A stretch of 64,000 nucleotides of DNA from an uncultured Bacteroidales bacterium (GCA_902787185.1 CADAFP010000003.1:1-64000); one strand, 5' to 3'. Positions 1 through 8,960 are shown, counted from the first letter of the stretch. Program-made: numbers and translations. The notes: generated by a model not told the origin, from the sequence alone.

Positions 1-10
1 TCTCTGACCA

Positions 11-18
11 CAAAGGTA
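11..18 (-). promoter_or_regulatory. Bacteroidetes -7 element pointing out of the window
   Basis: The minus strand reads TACCTTTG, matching the Bacteroidetes -7 consensus TAnnTTTG. It would drive a leftward gene beyond the window edge. Nothing else is evident in positions 1-106. Confidence 0.5.
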
Positions 19-106
19 ATAACTAAACTTGAACTGATGAAGCCAGAAAGTTAAAAATGTTAATTACCTTGGTGTGCAACATAGAAATAAATACAATAAG
101 TACAAA

Positions 107-143
107 GGCATCCGCATTCCATTTTTATAGGGGTGCGAATGCC
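107..143 (-). terminator. Hairpin terminator of the acetyltransferase gene
   Basis: GGCATCCGCATTCC (107-120) pairs with GGGGTGCGAATGCC (130-143) apart from a few mismatches. Read on the minus strand, the hairpin follows the stop at 208 and is followed by TTTGTACTT. Confidence 0.55.
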
Positions 144-207
144 AGTTTATGATCTTTGCGTCTTTGTGTAGTGCAAGATGGGTGCGGATGAATTGGACGG
201 GAATGGG

Positions 208-768
208 TTAGATGTGCTTGATGACGCGGCAGGGGTTGCCCACGGCGATAGTGCGGGAGGGGATGTCCCTGGTCACGACCGAACCGGCGCCGATGGTGAC
301 GTTGTCGCCAATGGTGACACCGGGCAGGATGACCACGTCGCCGCCAATCCATACGTTATCGCCGATGGTGACGGGCTCGGCCCACTCTATGCGGGAATTG
401 CGCTCGACAGGGTCGGTGCTGTGACAAGCGGTGTAGATGCTCACGTTAGGACCGATGAAGCAGTCGTCGCCAATGGTCACCAGGGCCTCATCGAGGACGG
501 TGAAATGGAAATTGGCAAAGAAGCGCTTGCCCACACGGATGTGCTTGCCGTAGTCGCAATAGAAGGGCTGGTTGATGAAGGCGGCGCCGTCGGCCACCTC
601 GCCCAGAATCTGGTTGAGCATCTGGCGCCGCTTCGCCAAGTCGGTCGGGAGAATGTTGTTGTACTGCTGTATCAAGTTCTTGACCTCGTTGAGTTCACGA
701 ATCAGTTCCTTGTCCACGGCCGAGTATAACTGCCCCGACAACATCTTTTCTTTTTCTGTCATATCCAT
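208..768 (-). CDS. Sugar O-acetyltransferase (maltose/galactoside acetyltransferase family)
   Basis: Predicted to transfer acetyl from acetyl-CoA to a sugar hydroxyl in the cytoplasm. The protein has the family's order of parts: an N-terminal helical Mac domain (EKEKMLSGQLY), then a left-handed beta-helix of hexapeptide repeats. It includes the segment NVSIYTACHSTDP, whose His is the usual catalytic base, and VWIGGDVVILPGVTIGDNV near the C-terminus. From the ATG at 768 the product is 186 residues, normal for the family. An ATG at 762 is also possible. The reading frame stays open to 786, but that would place the start inside the promoter. It is a single gene, divergent from the S41 protease, and the acceptor sugar cannot be told. 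Confidence 0.9.
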   Translation of the reverse strand: MDMTEKEKMLSGQLYSAVDKELIRELNEVKNLIQQYNNILPTDLAKRRQMLNQILGEVADGAAFINQPFYCDYGKHIRVGKRFFANFHFTVLDEALVTIGDDCFIGPNVSIYTACHSTDPVERNSRIEWAEPVTIGDNVWIGGDVVILPGVTIGDNVTIGAGSVVTRDIPSRTIAVGNPCRVIKHI

Positions 769-783
769 ACCAAATTTATAGAG

Positions 784-791
784 CAAAGGTA
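784..791 (-). promoter_or_regulatory. -7 element for the acetyltransferase
   Basis: The minus strand reads TACCTTTG. A second match, TAAATTTG, lies nearer the gene (about 771-778). Either gives a very short leader. Confidence 0.5.
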
Positions 792-814
792 CACATAATT
801 CATCAGTTTTTATT

Positions 815-822
815 TACCTTTG
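815..822 (+). promoter_or_regulatory. -7 element for the S41 protease
   Basis: TACCTTTG lies about 30 bases upstream of the ATG at 853. With the minus-strand element at 784-791 it forms a compact divergent promoter pair. Confidence 0.6.
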
Positions 823-852
823 CCGAAAAACTAACTTAAACCTATTTACAGC

Positions 853-3800
853 ATGATATTTTTGAGAAAACTCGCCCTGGTCGCCGGGGCACTGATGGCT
901 GTCAGCGCCATCGCGCAAACCAACCCGCTGTGGATGCGCTATTGCGCCATCTCGCCCGACGGGCAAACGATTGCTTTTTCCTATAAGGGTGACATCTTCA
1001 CCGTACCTACTCAGGGTGGCACCGCCCACCAGGTGACGTCTAACGACGCCTATGACGCTTATCCCGTGTGGAGTCCCGACGGGCAACGCATCGCCTTTGC
1101 TTCGGCCCGCGAGGGAAGCCTGGACGTGTATCTCATCGGTAAGGAGGGCGGCGCGCCCCTGCGCCTGACCACCGACAGCGGCAACGAGACGCCGCTGTGC
1201 TTCAAGGACGACGGCACGGTGCTGTTCGAGGCTACCGACATGCCCACGTCCCAATCCATCCTGTTTGCCAGCCGCTCATTCCCGCAGGTGTATCAGGTAA
1301 GCACCAGCGGCGGCCGTGCACACCTGTTCTCGGCACTGCCGATGCAGGACCTGAGCATCAACAGCCGTGGCGATATCCTGTACCACGACATCAAGGGCTA
1401 TGAGGACCCCTTCCGCAAACACCACACCTCGTCCATCACGCGTGACATCTGGCTCAATCAGGACGGCAAGTTCTCCAAGCTCACGGGCTTTGAGGGCGAG
1501 GACCGCACGCCACGCTGGGCACCCGACGGCACGTCCTATTACTACCTGAGCGAGCAGGACGGCACATTTAATATCTATAAGAACAGCATCGGCGGCAAGG
1601 CCCAGCAAGTCACCCACCACAAGGGTAACCCCGTGAGGTTCCTGTCGGTGGCCAACAACGGCACCTTGTGCTATGGCTACAACGGCGAGATCTACACCGT
1701 TACCGACGGCGGCACGCCTCGGCTTGTGAACATCACCGTCAACGCCGACCTCAGCGAGAAGGAACTGATACGCCAAATCAAGAAAAACGGTGCGACCTCC
1801 ATCAGTGTGTCGCCCAGCGGCAAGGAAATCGCCTTTGTGATGCACGGTGACGTGTATGTGACCTCGGTGGAGTACAACACCACCAAGCAGATTACCGACA
1901 CGCCCGAGCAGGAGCGCACCATCGACTTCTCGCCCGACGGCCGCAGCATCGTCTATGACAGCGAGCGCGGCGGCATGTGGCAAATCTACCAGACCAGCAT
2001 CAAGACCAAGGACGAGAAACTGTTCACCTACTCCACCGACCTGGTGGAAGAGCAGCTCACCAACACGGGCCACACCAGCATCCAGCCGCAATACAGCCCC
2101 GACGGCAAGAGCGTGGCCTTCTTGGAGGACCGCGCCACCCTGCGCGCCGTTGACGTGAAGAGCAAGGCGGTGCGCACGCTCATGGATGGCAAGTACATCT
2201 ATTCCTATAGCGACGGCGACGTGTGGTTTGAGTGGAGCCCCGACAGCCGCTGGCTGCTCTCGTCCTACATCGGCGAGGGGGGGTGGAACAGCCAGGACGT
2301 GGCACTGGTCAGCGCCAGTGGCAACGGCGAGGTTCACAACCTCACCGAGAGCGGCTACAACGAGGGCAACGCCAAGTGGGTGCTGGGCGGCAAGGCCATC
2401 ATATTTGAGAGCGACCGTGCTGGCTACCGCAGCCATGGCAGCTGGGGCAGTGAGAACGACGTCTATATCATGTTCCTGGACCTGGATGCCTATGACCGCT
2501 TCAGGATGACCAAGGAGGAAAAGGTGTTGCTCGAGGAGACCGAGAAGGAAAAGAAGAAAGCTCAGGAGACCGCCGACAAAGAAAAGAACGCCAAGAAGAA
2601 AAACGACAAAAAGAATAAGAAAGGCGCCGCTGCCGAGGAGAAACCCGCCGTGCAGCCGCTGGTATTTGACCTGGAGAACTGCCGTGACCGCATCGCAAGG
2701 CTGACGGTGAACTCGTCACGCTTGGGCGACTTTGTGCTCTCGAACGGTGGCGACACATTGTATTATCAGGCGGCATTTGAGGGCGGCATGGACCTGTGGA
2801 AGCACGACCTGCGCGAGAACAAGACCGAAATCGTGCTGAAAGGCGTGGGCATGGGTTCCATGGAGAGCAGCAAGGACGGCAAGAGCCTGTTTGTGTGCAC
2901 CGGCAGCGGTATCAAGAAGATTGACCTGGCAAAGGGCAAGCCCGAGGCCGTGAACTTTGAAGCCAATTTCAACTACCGCCCCTATCAGGAGCGCGAGTAC
3001 ATCTTCAACCACATCTGGCAGCAGGTCAAGGACAAATTCTACGTCGAGAACATCCACGGCGTGGACTGGGAAGGCTACCGCGAGAACTACAAGCGTTTCC
3101 TGCCCTATATCAACAACAACTACGACTTCCGCGGCATGTTGAGCGAGATGCTGGGTGAGTTGAACGGCTCCCACACGGGCGCCCGCTACAACCCCGCCGG
3201 GCCGACGCTGCAAACGGCAGCCCTGGGCCTGTTCCTCGACGACAGTTATCAGGGTAACGGCCTGCGCATCGAGGAGGTTATCAAGCGCGGCCCGTTTGAC
3301 GTGAAGAATACCGGTGTCAAGGCTGGGTGCATCATCGAAAAGATTGACGGCCACGACATCCTCGCTGGCGAGGACTACAACTGGATGCTCGACGGCAAGG
3401 CCGGCAAGCCCATCCGCGTGAGCGTCTATGACCCCAAGGCCGGCAAGCGCTTTGACGTCAATATCAAGGCCATCAGCAAGGGCGCCCAGAGCGAACTGCT
3501 GTACAAGCGCTGGGTGGACCGCAACCGCGCGCTGGTTGACAGCCTGTCGGGCGGCCAGCTGGCCTACGTCCACGTCAAGGAGATGAACAGCGAGAGCTAC
3601 CGCACCGTCTATCGCGAACTGCTCAGCGACAAGAACCGCAACCGCAAGGCCGTCATCGTGGATGAGCGCCACAACGGCGGCGGCTGGTTGCATGACGACC
3701 TGTGCACCCTGCTCAGCGGCAAGCAGTACCAGACGTTTGTGCCTCACGGCAAGGCCGTGGGTGTTGACCCGTTCAACAAGTGGACCAAACCGTCATGCGT

Positions 3801-4101
3801 GCTCATGTGTGAGGACGACTACAGCAACGGCCACGGTTTCCCGTGGGTATATCGTGAACTCGGCATCGGCAAACTCATCGGCGCTCCCGTGGCTGGCACG
3901 ATGACCGCCGTGTGGTGGGAAACGCTGATCGACCGCTCGCTCATCTTCGGCATCCCGCAGGTGGGCTGCCGCGACATGCGTGGCAACTACTGCGAGAACA
4001 CCCCGCTGTTGCCCGACATCGAAGTGTATAACACCCCCGAGGACTACCTCAGCGGCCATGACCGCCAGCTTGAACGCGCCATCCAAGAGATGCTCAAGTA
4101 G
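853..4101 (+). CDS. Tricorn-like S41 family peptidase, secreted
   Basis: Predicted exported serine protease that degrades peptides. Residues 1-22 are a signal peptide (hydrophobic core, then AIAQ). WD40/PD40-like beta-propeller repeats follow, with recurring SPDG motifs (near residues 34, 75, 360 and 415). A very lysine-rich linker lies at about 556-600, then a second propeller-like part, a PDZ-like region and the C-terminal S41 core. The core keeps the Ser-His pair in LNGSHTGARY (about residue 772), the nucleophile serine in DDYSNGHGFP (about 989) and the acidic residue in ENTPLLPDIEV (about 1048). The length of 1082 residues fits Bacteroidetes Tricorn homologues. It is a single gene with its own promoter and a strong hairpin downstream. 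The substrate is unknown. Confidence 0.93.
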   Translation: MIFLRKLALVAGALMAVSAIAQTNPLWMRYCAISPDGQTIAFSYKGDIFTVPTQGGTAHQVTSNDAYDAYPVWSPDGQRIAFASAREGSLDVYLIGKEGGAPLRLTTDSGNETPLCFKDDGTVLFEATDMPTSQSILFASRSFPQVYQVSTSGGRAHLFSALPMQDLSINSRGDILYHDIKGYEDPFRKHHTSSITRDIWLNQDGKFSKLTGFEGEDRTPRWAPDGTSYYYLSEQDGTFNIYKNSIGGKAQQVTHHKGNPVRFLSVANNGTLCYGYNGEIYTVTDGGTPRLVNITVNADLSEKELIRQIKKNGATSISVSPSGKEIAFVMHGDVYVTSVEYNTTKQITDTPEQERTIDFSPDGRSIVYDSERGGMWQIYQTSIKTKDEKLFTYSTDLVEEQLTNTGHTSIQPQYSPDGKSVAFLEDRATLRAVDVKSKAVRTLMDGKYIYSYSDGDVWFEWSPDSRWLLSSYIGEGGWNSQDVALVSASGNGEVHNLTESGYNEGNAKWVLGGKAIIFESDRAGYRSHGSWGSENDVYIMFLDLDAYDRFRMTKEEKVLLEETEKEKKKAQETADKEKNAKKKNDKKNKKGAAAEEKPAVQPLVFDLENCRDRIARLTVNSSRLGDFVLSNGGDTLYYQAAFEGGMDLWKHDLRENKTEIVLKGVGMGSMESSKDGKSLFVCTGSGIKKIDLAKGKPEAVNFEANFNYRPYQEREYIFNHIWQQVKDKFYVENIHGVDWEGYRENYKRFLPYINNNYDFRGMLSEMLGELNGSHTGARYNPAGPTLQTAALGLFLDDSYQGNGLRIEEVIKRGPFDVKNTGVKAGCIIEKIDGHDILAGEDYNWMLDGKAGKPIRVSVYDPKAGKRFDVNIKAISKGAQSELLYKRWVDRNRALVDSLSGGQLAYVHVKEMNSESYRTVYRELLSDKNRNRKAVIVDERHNGGGWLHDDLCTLLSGKQYQTFVPHGKAVGVDPFNKWTKPSCVLMCEDDYSNGHGFPWVYRELGIGKLIGAPVAGTMTAVWWETLIDRSLIFGIPQVGCRDMRGNYCENTPLLPDIEVYNTPEDYLSGHDRQLERAIQEMLK

Positions 4102-4133
4102 GATGTGAATATCACAAAATAACCTATTATTCT

Positions 4134-4181
4134 GAATCTCACAGCACGGTCACGCCAAGGCGAGGCCCTACTGTGAGATTC
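4134..4181 (+). terminator. Hairpin after the S41 protease
   Basis: GAATCTCACAG (4134-4144) and CTGTGAGATTC (4171-4181) form a perfect 11-bp stem shortly after the stop codon. The U-tract is weak. Confidence 0.6.
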
Positions 4182-4245
4182 ATTTGAATTGGGTCACAAA
4201 AAGAAAAAAAAACGTAAAAACGTTGATTATTAGCGGGATTTGTTA

Positions 4246-4253
4246 TACCTTTG
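4246..4253 (+). promoter_or_regulatory. -7 element for the DUF177-rpmF-fabH run
   Basis: TACCTTTG with an upstream TTG at about 4223 (spacing about 20) matches the Bacteroidetes -33/-7 layout. It lies about 27 bases before the DUF177 start. Confidence 0.65.
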
Positions 4254-4279
4254 TGGCGCTTTAACGAAAATTTCAGGTG

Positions 4280-4825
4280 ATGGTAGATGCTTTGAAGTTG
4301 AAAATCAAGACGTTACCATTTGGCACTCATGCGATTGAGTGTCATCTTGATGAGTCGTTTTTCAACCTTGACGAGCAAATTGAGGTGCGTCGTGCCGATG
4401 TGGATGTCACTCTCGAGGTGACGCGCAAGAGCGAGACGACCTACCGCCTGGAGGTGTCATGCCACGGCACAGTCACCACAGCTTGTGACCGTTGTCTTGA
4501 TGACCTGGATTTGCCGGTGGACGTGGACTACCGCCTGAACGTGGAGCAAATGGGCACAGAGCTTGACGACAGCAACGACGAGCTCTTGATAGTGCCATCG
4601 GATTGGCGAGAGCTGGATGCCGCGCCCCTGGTGCGTGACACGGTGCTGCTCGCTATACCGATGACGCATTGTCATGAGAATGAAGAGGATTGCAACCCCG
4701 TCATGCTTGAAGTGCTCGACAGCCATCTCGCCGAGGCCGTCCCCGACGATGATGACGACCCGCAGAGTGAAACAACCAGCACCGACCCCCGTTGGGAGGC
4801 GCTTAAAAAACTGAAAGAACAATAA
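4280..4825 (+). CDS. DUF177 (YceD-like) protein linked to 23S rRNA/L32 metabolism
   Basis: Member of the DUF177/YceD family, whose genes sit next to rpmF in most bacteria and are linked to 23S rRNA accumulation in other species. Visible are the family cysteine pattern CHGTVTTACDRCLDDL (about residues 58-73), an acidic middle region and an acidic tail with DDDDD. The ATG at 4280 is chosen. A GTG lies directly before it at 4277 in the same frame. The product is 181 residues. rpmF starts 21 bases after its stop, the conserved neighbour pair, so co-transcription from the promoter at 4246 is expected. Confidence 0.88.
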   Translation: MVDALKLKIKTLPFGTHAIECHLDESFFNLDEQIEVRRADVDVTLEVTRKSETTYRLEVSCHGTVTTACDRCLDDLDLPVDVDYRLNVEQMGTELDDSNDELLIVPSDWRELDAAPLVRDTVLLAIPMTHCHENEEDCNPVMLEVLDSHLAEAVPDDDDDPQSETTSTDPRWEALKKLKEQ

Positions 4826-4846
4826 TTTTTAAATAACAACAAGAAA

Positions 4847-4990
4847 ATGGCACATCCTAAAAGAAGACAGTCTAAGACTCGTACCGCTAAGCGCCGCACC
4901 CACGACGTGGCTGTGGCTCCGACCATCGCTCAGTGCTCCGAGTGCGGTTACTACCGTGGCAAGAACGTGATGGGCAAAGAGGAGGCCTAA
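4847..4990 (+). CDS. rpmF: 50S ribosomal protein L32, shortened zinc ribbon
   Basis: L32 of the large ribosomal subunit. The first about 25 residues (MAHPKRRQSKTRTAKRRTHD and on) are the standard Bacteroidetes L32 start. The product is only 47 residues, whereas relatives I recall are about 60. After VAPTIAQC the sequence goes straight to SECGYYRGK, so one CxxC pair remains where the family normally has two. About 14 residues of the ribbon are missing in frame, with no stop or frameshift. It is either a genuine ribbon-reduced L32 or a deletion between similar TGC-containing triplets. The gene sits between DUF177 and fabH, as is usual. Confidence 0.9.
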   Translation: MAHPKRRQSKTRTAKRRTHDVAVAPTIAQCSECGYYRGKNVMGKEEA

Positions 4991-5124
4991 TCCCACTGGC
5001 GATATCGCCGTGAGATGAAGCAGAATAGTATCCTGAATGGGCTGGAGCCATCGTGTGTTCATCCTCATTTGGGATATTGATTTCAATAACCAATAAGCAA
5101 CTTGAAGATAACGCTTTTTAGCTT

Positions 5125-6108
5125 ATGCTGAATGCTAAAATTACAGGTATCGCCTCTTATATCCCTGACGATATCCTGGACAACGAGATGCTTTCACAGA
5201 TGGTGGACACCAATGACGAGTGGATTACCACCCGTGTCGGTGTCAAGGAACGCCGCATTCTCAAGAAGCCGGTCGGCTCATCCTATCTGGGCATCCAGGC
5301 CGTGAACAAACTGCTTGAGGAAACCGGTGTAGACCGCAATGACATCGATCTGCTCATCTGTCCGACATCCAATCCCGACCATCGATTCCCCTCGACGGCT
5401 TCGATCATTGCCCACGCAACGGGCATCGAGAAGAAGTGCTATGCCTACGACATCCAGGCCGCTTGTGCCGGATTCCTCGTGGGAATGTACGAAGCGACCG
5501 CTTATATCCGCTCCGGCATGTACAAGAAGGTGATTGTGGTATCGGCCGAGAAGATGTCCAGCATGGTTGATTACAACGACCGTGCGACATGTCCTCTGTT
5601 TGGCGATGCGGCAGCTGCAGTTCTGATGGAGCCCACCGAGGAAAACATCGGCGTCATGGACGGCATCTTCCATGTGGACGGTTCAGGCCTCGAGCACCTG
5701 GTCTATAAGGCAGGTGGCTCGGCCCTGCGCACCAGCCACGAGACGGTTGACGCCAACTTCCATTGCGTTTACCAGGAGGGGCGTGCTGTCTATCGTCATG
5801 CTGTCGTTGACATGCTCACTTCGAGCCAGGACATCATGAAGCGCAACAACCTGACCAAAGACGACATCCAGTGGTTCGTTCCACATCAGGCCAACCTGCG
5901 CATTATCGAAGCCGTGAGCGCACGCCTGAACTTCCCCGAGGAGAAGATTCTGGTCAACATCCAAAATCGCGGTAACACCAGTGCAGCAAGCATTCCCTTG
6001 TGCCTGGACGAGAACAAGCACCTTATCAAGAAAGGTGACAAATTGGTACTCACCGCCTTTGGCGCCGGATTCACCTGGGGAGCCATCTACCTTATCTGGT
6101 CGCTGTAA
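5125..6108 (+). CDS. fabH: 3-oxoacyl-ACP synthase III
   Basis: Starts fatty acid synthesis by condensing acyl-CoA with malonyl-ACP in the cytoplasm. The thiolase-fold catalytic triad is visible: Cys in AACAGFLVG (about 114), His in VPHQANLRII (about 254) and Asn in NRGNTSAASIP (about 284). The C-terminal segment TAFGAGFTWGA is typical. The length of 327 residues is normal. It follows rpmF after 134 bases in the common yceD-rpmF-fabH order and is followed by an inverted repeat, a likely terminator. Confidence 0.96.
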   Translation: MLNAKITGIASYIPDDILDNEMLSQMVDTNDEWITTRVGVKERRILKKPVGSSYLGIQAVNKLLEETGVDRNDIDLLICPTSNPDHRFPSTASIIAHATGIEKKCYAYDIQAACAGFLVGMYEATAYIRSGMYKKVIVVSAEKMSSMVDYNDRATCPLFGDAAAAVLMEPTEENIGVMDGIFHVDGSGLEHLVYKAGGSALRTSHETVDANFHCVYQEGRAVYRHAVVDMLTSSQDIMKRNNLTKDDIQWFVPHQANLRIIEAVSARLNFPEEKILVNIQNRGNTSAASIPLCLDENKHLIKKGDKLVLTAFGAGFTWGAIYLIWSL

Positions 6109-6128
6109 AGCGCCCGGACACATCACTT

Positions 6129-6179
6129 GAAGCATCACTACTCAAACATGTAACGACACAGTAAGGGTAGCGATGCTTC
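6129..6179 (+). terminator. Hairpin after fabH
   Basis: GAAGCATC-a-CTAC (6129-6141) pairs with GTAG-c-GATGCTTC (6167-6179). It is followed by TTGAATAAATT. Confidence 0.5.
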
Positions 6180-6186
6180 TTGAATA

Positions 6187-6265
6187 AATTAGGAATTAGG
6201 AGTTAGAAGTTAGGAGTTAGGAGTTAGAAGTTAACTCAGGACTAAGGACTAAGGACTATAAACTA
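6187..6265. repeat. Heptamer arrays between fabH and era
   Basis: Seven units of the type AGTTAGG/AGTTAGA run from 6187 to 6235. After 2 bases come three exact AGGACTA units and one TAAACTA, to 6265. The period is exactly 7 bp throughout, and the arrays sit directly upstream of era. Confidence 0.9.
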
Positions 6266-6283
6266 AAAAACAAAAGCAAAGAA

Positions 6284-7165
6284 ATGCATCGCGCCGGATT
6301 TGTAAACATCGTGGGCAATCCCAACGTGGGTAAATCAACACTGAGCAACCGCCTGGTGGGCGAGCGTCTGTCCATCATCACCAGCAAAGCGCAGACCACT
6401 CGACACCGCATCATGGGCATCGTCAATGGCGACGATTACCAAATCGTCTTCAGCGACACCCCTGGTGTTCTCAAACCCAAGTTCCGCCTGCAGCAGAGCA
6501 TGCTGGAGTACTCTACCGGCGCCCTCATCGACGCCGACGTGCTGCTCTATGTCACCGACGTTATCGAGACGCCGACCAAGAATCAGGACTTCCTTGACCG
6601 CGTTGCCCGCGAGAAGATACCCATCCTGCTGGTCATCAACAAGATTGACTTGCTCAAGGGCAATGAGGAACTGGTGAAGCTCATCGACCAGTGGAAAGAA
6701 CTGCTGCCCAACGCCGAGGTCTTTCCCACCAGCGCACTCGAGAACTTCAATGTCGATAACATCATGAAGCGCATCGTCGAACTGCTGCCCGAGAGCCCCC
6801 CTTACTTCGGCAAGGACGCACTCACCGACCGCAGCAGCCGCTTCTTTGTCACCGAGATCATCAGGGAGAAGATCCTGACCACCTATGACAAGGAAGTGCC
6901 CTATGCCAGCCAGGTCATCGTCGAGAAGTTTGACGAGAGCGACAATGCCATCCACATCATGGCGGTCATCTACGTCGAGCGTGACAGCCAAAAGGGGATT
7001 ATCATCGGGCACCAGGGCAAGATGCTCAAGCGCGTGGGAACCGAGGCGCGTAAAGACATCGAGAAATTCTTTGAGAAGAAAGTCTTCCTCGAGCTCTTTG
7101 TCAAGGTCGAGAAAGACTGGCGCAACCAGGAGAACAAACTGCGCGCCTTCGGCTATATCGAGTGA
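6284..7165 (+). CDS. era: GTPase Era
   Basis: Essential GTPase that binds the 3' end of 16S rRNA and helps 30S assembly. Motifs seen are G1 GNPNVGKST (residues 8-16), G3 DTPG, G4 NKID (about 119) and G5 TSA, followed by a C-terminal KH domain with GHQGKMLKRVGTEAR. The length of 293 residues is normal. The ATG at 6284 gives MHRAGFVNIVG, matching the family start. der follows downstream, with a repeat-filled spacer between them. Confidence 0.97.
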   Translation: MHRAGFVNIVGNPNVGKSTLSNRLVGERLSIITSKAQTTRHRIMGIVNGDDYQIVFSDTPGVLKPKFRLQQSMLEYSTGALIDADVLLYVTDVIETPTKNQDFLDRVAREKIPILLVINKIDLLKGNEELVKLIDQWKELLPNAEVFPTSALENFNVDNIMKRIVELLPESPPYFGKDALTDRSSRFFVTEIIREKILTTYDKEVPYASQVIVEKFDESDNAIHIMAVIYVERDSQKGIIIGHQGKMLKRVGTEARKDIEKFFEKKVFLELFVKVEKDWRNQENKLRAFGYIE

Positions 7166-7170
7166 AGATT

Positions 7171-7190
7171 TCAAGTTTTGCCAAACTTGA
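7171..7190 (+). repeat. Small hairpin TCAAGTTT/AAACTTGA after era
   Basis: TCAAGTTT-tgcc-AAACTTGA is a perfect 8-bp hairpin. The same stem words cap the 174-bp palindromic element at 52356-52529, and heptamers of the GATTAG type follow in both places, so this may be a half copy. Confidence 0.6.
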
Positions 7191-7196
7191 AGATGA

Positions 7197-7280
7197 GAGA
7201 TGAGTGATTAGAGATTAGTGAAAACAAGAAGAATAACCAAGAACTAGTAGTTAACGGCTAATAGTTAAAAGTTAAAACTG
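7197..7280. repeat. Heptamer arrays between era and der
   Basis: Units GAGATGA, GTGATTA, GAGATTA and GTGAAAA run in register from 7197 to 7224. A second run (AGTAGTT, AACGGCT, AATAGTT, AAAAGTT, AAAACTG) fills 7246-7280, up to the der start. Confidence 0.8.
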
Positions 7281-7283
7281 AAT

Positions 7284-8597
7284 ATGGGACGTTTAGTAGC
7301 TATCGTGGGAAGGCCCAACGTGGGCAAGTCAACACTGTTCAACCGCCTGACGCAGACGCGGGCAGCCATCGTTAATGACACCAGCGGCACCACCCGCGAC
7401 CGCCAGTATGGCAAGATGGAGTGGAACGGCATGGAGATGTCGGTGGTGGACACCGGCGGATGGGTCGTGAACAGCGAGGACATCTTTGAGGAAGAGATCA
7501 ACAAGCAGGTGTCGCTTGCCATCGAGGAGGCAGACGTCATCCTCTTTGTCGTGGACATCAAGAACGGCATCACCGACCTCGACGACCACGTTGCCGACAT
7601 CCTGAGGCGCACCTCCAAGCCCGTGATTGTTGTCGCCAACAAGGACGATAACAACCAGAGCATGTATGCCGAGGCCGAGTTCTATGCCCTGGGACTGGGA
7701 GAGCCCTTCTCCATCTCGGCGGTGAACGGCACCGGCACCGGTGACCTGCTCGATGAGGTCGTCAAGCGCATGCCCACCAAGAGCGAAGAGCCCATTGAGG
7801 AGGATCTGCCCCGCTTTGCCATCGTGGGCAGGCCCAACGCCGGCAAGTCGTCGCTCGTCAACTCCCTCATGGACGAGCAGCGCAACATCGTCACCGACAT
7901 TGCCGGTACGACACGCGACAGCATCTACTCACGCTACAACAAGTTCGGCTTTGACTTCTACCTGGTGGATACCGCCGGCATCCGCAAGAAGAACAAGGTC
8001 AACGAGGACATCGAGTATTACTCGGTGCTGCGCTCGATCCGCGCCATCGAGAACAGCGACGTGTGCATCCTGCTCATCGACGCCACGCGCGGCATCGAGG
8101 CCCAGGACGTCAACATCTTCTCCATCATCCAGAAGAACCGCAAGGGACTCGTCGTGCTCGTCAACAAGTGGGATATCGCCGAGAACAAGACACAGCAAAG
8201 CATCACTCACTTTGAGGCCACCATACGTGAGCGTTTCGCACCGTTCACCGACTTCCCCATCATCTTCGGGTCGGCGCTCACCAAGCAGCGCATCCACAAA
8301 GTGCTGCAAACGGCAATAGACGTCTATAACAACCGCCAGGTCACCATACCGACCTCGCAGCTCAACAATCTGCTGCAGGCCGACATCCAGGCGTTCCCGC
8401 CCCCTGCCGTCAAGGGCAAATATGTCAAGATCAAGTACATCACCATGCTCAAGGGCGCCCATGTGCCCACGTTCATCTTCTTCTGCAACCTGCCGCAGTG
8501 GATCAAAGACCCCTACAAGCGCTACCTGGAGAACAAGATTCGCGAGCACTGGAACCTGCACGGAACGGCTATCAACCTGTTTTTCCGTGAAAAATAA
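7284..8597 (+). CDS. der: Ribosome biogenesis GTPase Der (EngA)
   Basis: Double GTPase needed for 50S assembly. It has two G domains in tandem, with G1 motifs GRPNVGKST (about residue 9) and GRPNAGKSS (about 182), NKDD/NKWD G4 motifs, and a C-terminal KH-like domain with [13 protein letters not shown]. The length of 437 residues is standard. It lies downstream of era in the same direction, a frequent Bacteroidetes arrangement, and is followed by a GC-rich hairpin. Confidence 0.97.
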   Translation: MGRLVAIVGRPNVGKSTLFNRLTQTRAAIVNDTSGTTRDRQYGKMEWNGMEMSVVDTGGWVVNSEDIFEEEINKQVSLAIEEADVILFVVDIKNGITDLDDHVADILRRTSKPVIVVANKDDNNQSMYAEAEFYALGLGEPFSISAVNGTGTGDLLDEVVKRMPTKSEEPIEEDLPRFAIVGRPNAGKSSLVNSLMDEQRNIVTDIAGTTRDSIYSRYNKFGFDFYLVDTAGIRKKNKVNEDIEYYSVLRSIRAIENSDVCILLIDATRGIEAQDVNIFSIIQKNRKGLVVLVNKWDIAENKTQQSITHFEATIRERFAPFTDFPIIFGSALTKQRIHKVLQTAIDVYNNRQVTIPTSQLNNLLQADIQAFPPPAVKGKYVKIKYITMLKGAHVPTFIFFCNLPQWIKDPYKRYLENKIREHWNLHGTAINLFFREK

Positions 8598-8638
8598 AAA
8601 AATCTTCACATTTGCCTAAATTTTTATATTACTGAAAA

Positions 8639-8661
8639 TGAGCGGGTTAAAACCCAGCTCA
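8639..8661 (+). terminator. Hairpin after der
   Basis: TGAGC-GGGTT-aa-AACCC-a-GCTCA folds into a stem with one bulged A. It lies 42 bases after the der stop and has no clear U-run. Confidence 0.45.
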
Positions 8662-8728
8662 GAAAAAGAATATCGAATTTATATTCTATAACATATAAAA
8701 AAATTTGGCGCTTACTACAGAAAATTAG

Positions 8729-8736
8729 TAATTTTG
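8729..8736 (+). promoter_or_regulatory. Promoter inside the der-9052 spacer
   Basis: TAATTTTG (-7) is preceded by TTTG at 8704-8707 with a 21-base spacing, a full match to the Bacteroidetes promoter layout. No coding frame follows before the next promoter at 9007, so the transcript would be non-coding. Confidence 0.6.
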
Positions 8737-8741
8737 CACCA

Positions 8742-8960
8742 GCAAACAAGAGATAGGGTGCTTTCGCACTCTCCTATCATTTTAAATAAGAGGCAACAAA
8801 GAACAAGAACATATATACTTGAATTTTGGTTATGAAGATGGTGTGCTTTTGTGAAAAAGTGCACTTTCGCTTTATATATAATATACCCCATCGTCACGCG
8901 GCAGTGCCTGTTTTGGAGAGTGCAGCCATCAATTGATGGTGGCAAAAAAAATGGGATTTC
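8742..8960 (+). ncRNA. Candidate structured non-coding RNA
   Basis: The 454-base spacer 8598-9051 has no convincing ORF but carries a promoter and strong pairing. GCACTCTCC (8766-8774) is perfectly complementary to GGAGAGTGC (8915-8923), closing an internal region of about 140 bases. Inside is a hairpin whose arms are GTGTGCTTTT and AAAAGTGCAC (about 8841-8864). CCATCAATTGATGG (8926-8939) is a perfect palindrome. GCACTCTCC can instead pair locally with GATAGGGTGC just upstream, so two folds compete. The shape recalls 6S RNA, but I cannot assign a family. The ends are approximate. Confidence 0.45.

Noticed and set aside
1276..2436. Long minus-strand frame opposite the Tricorn-like protease
   Set aside because: Antisense shadow; the plus-strand frame has a signal peptide, propeller motifs and catalytic residues.
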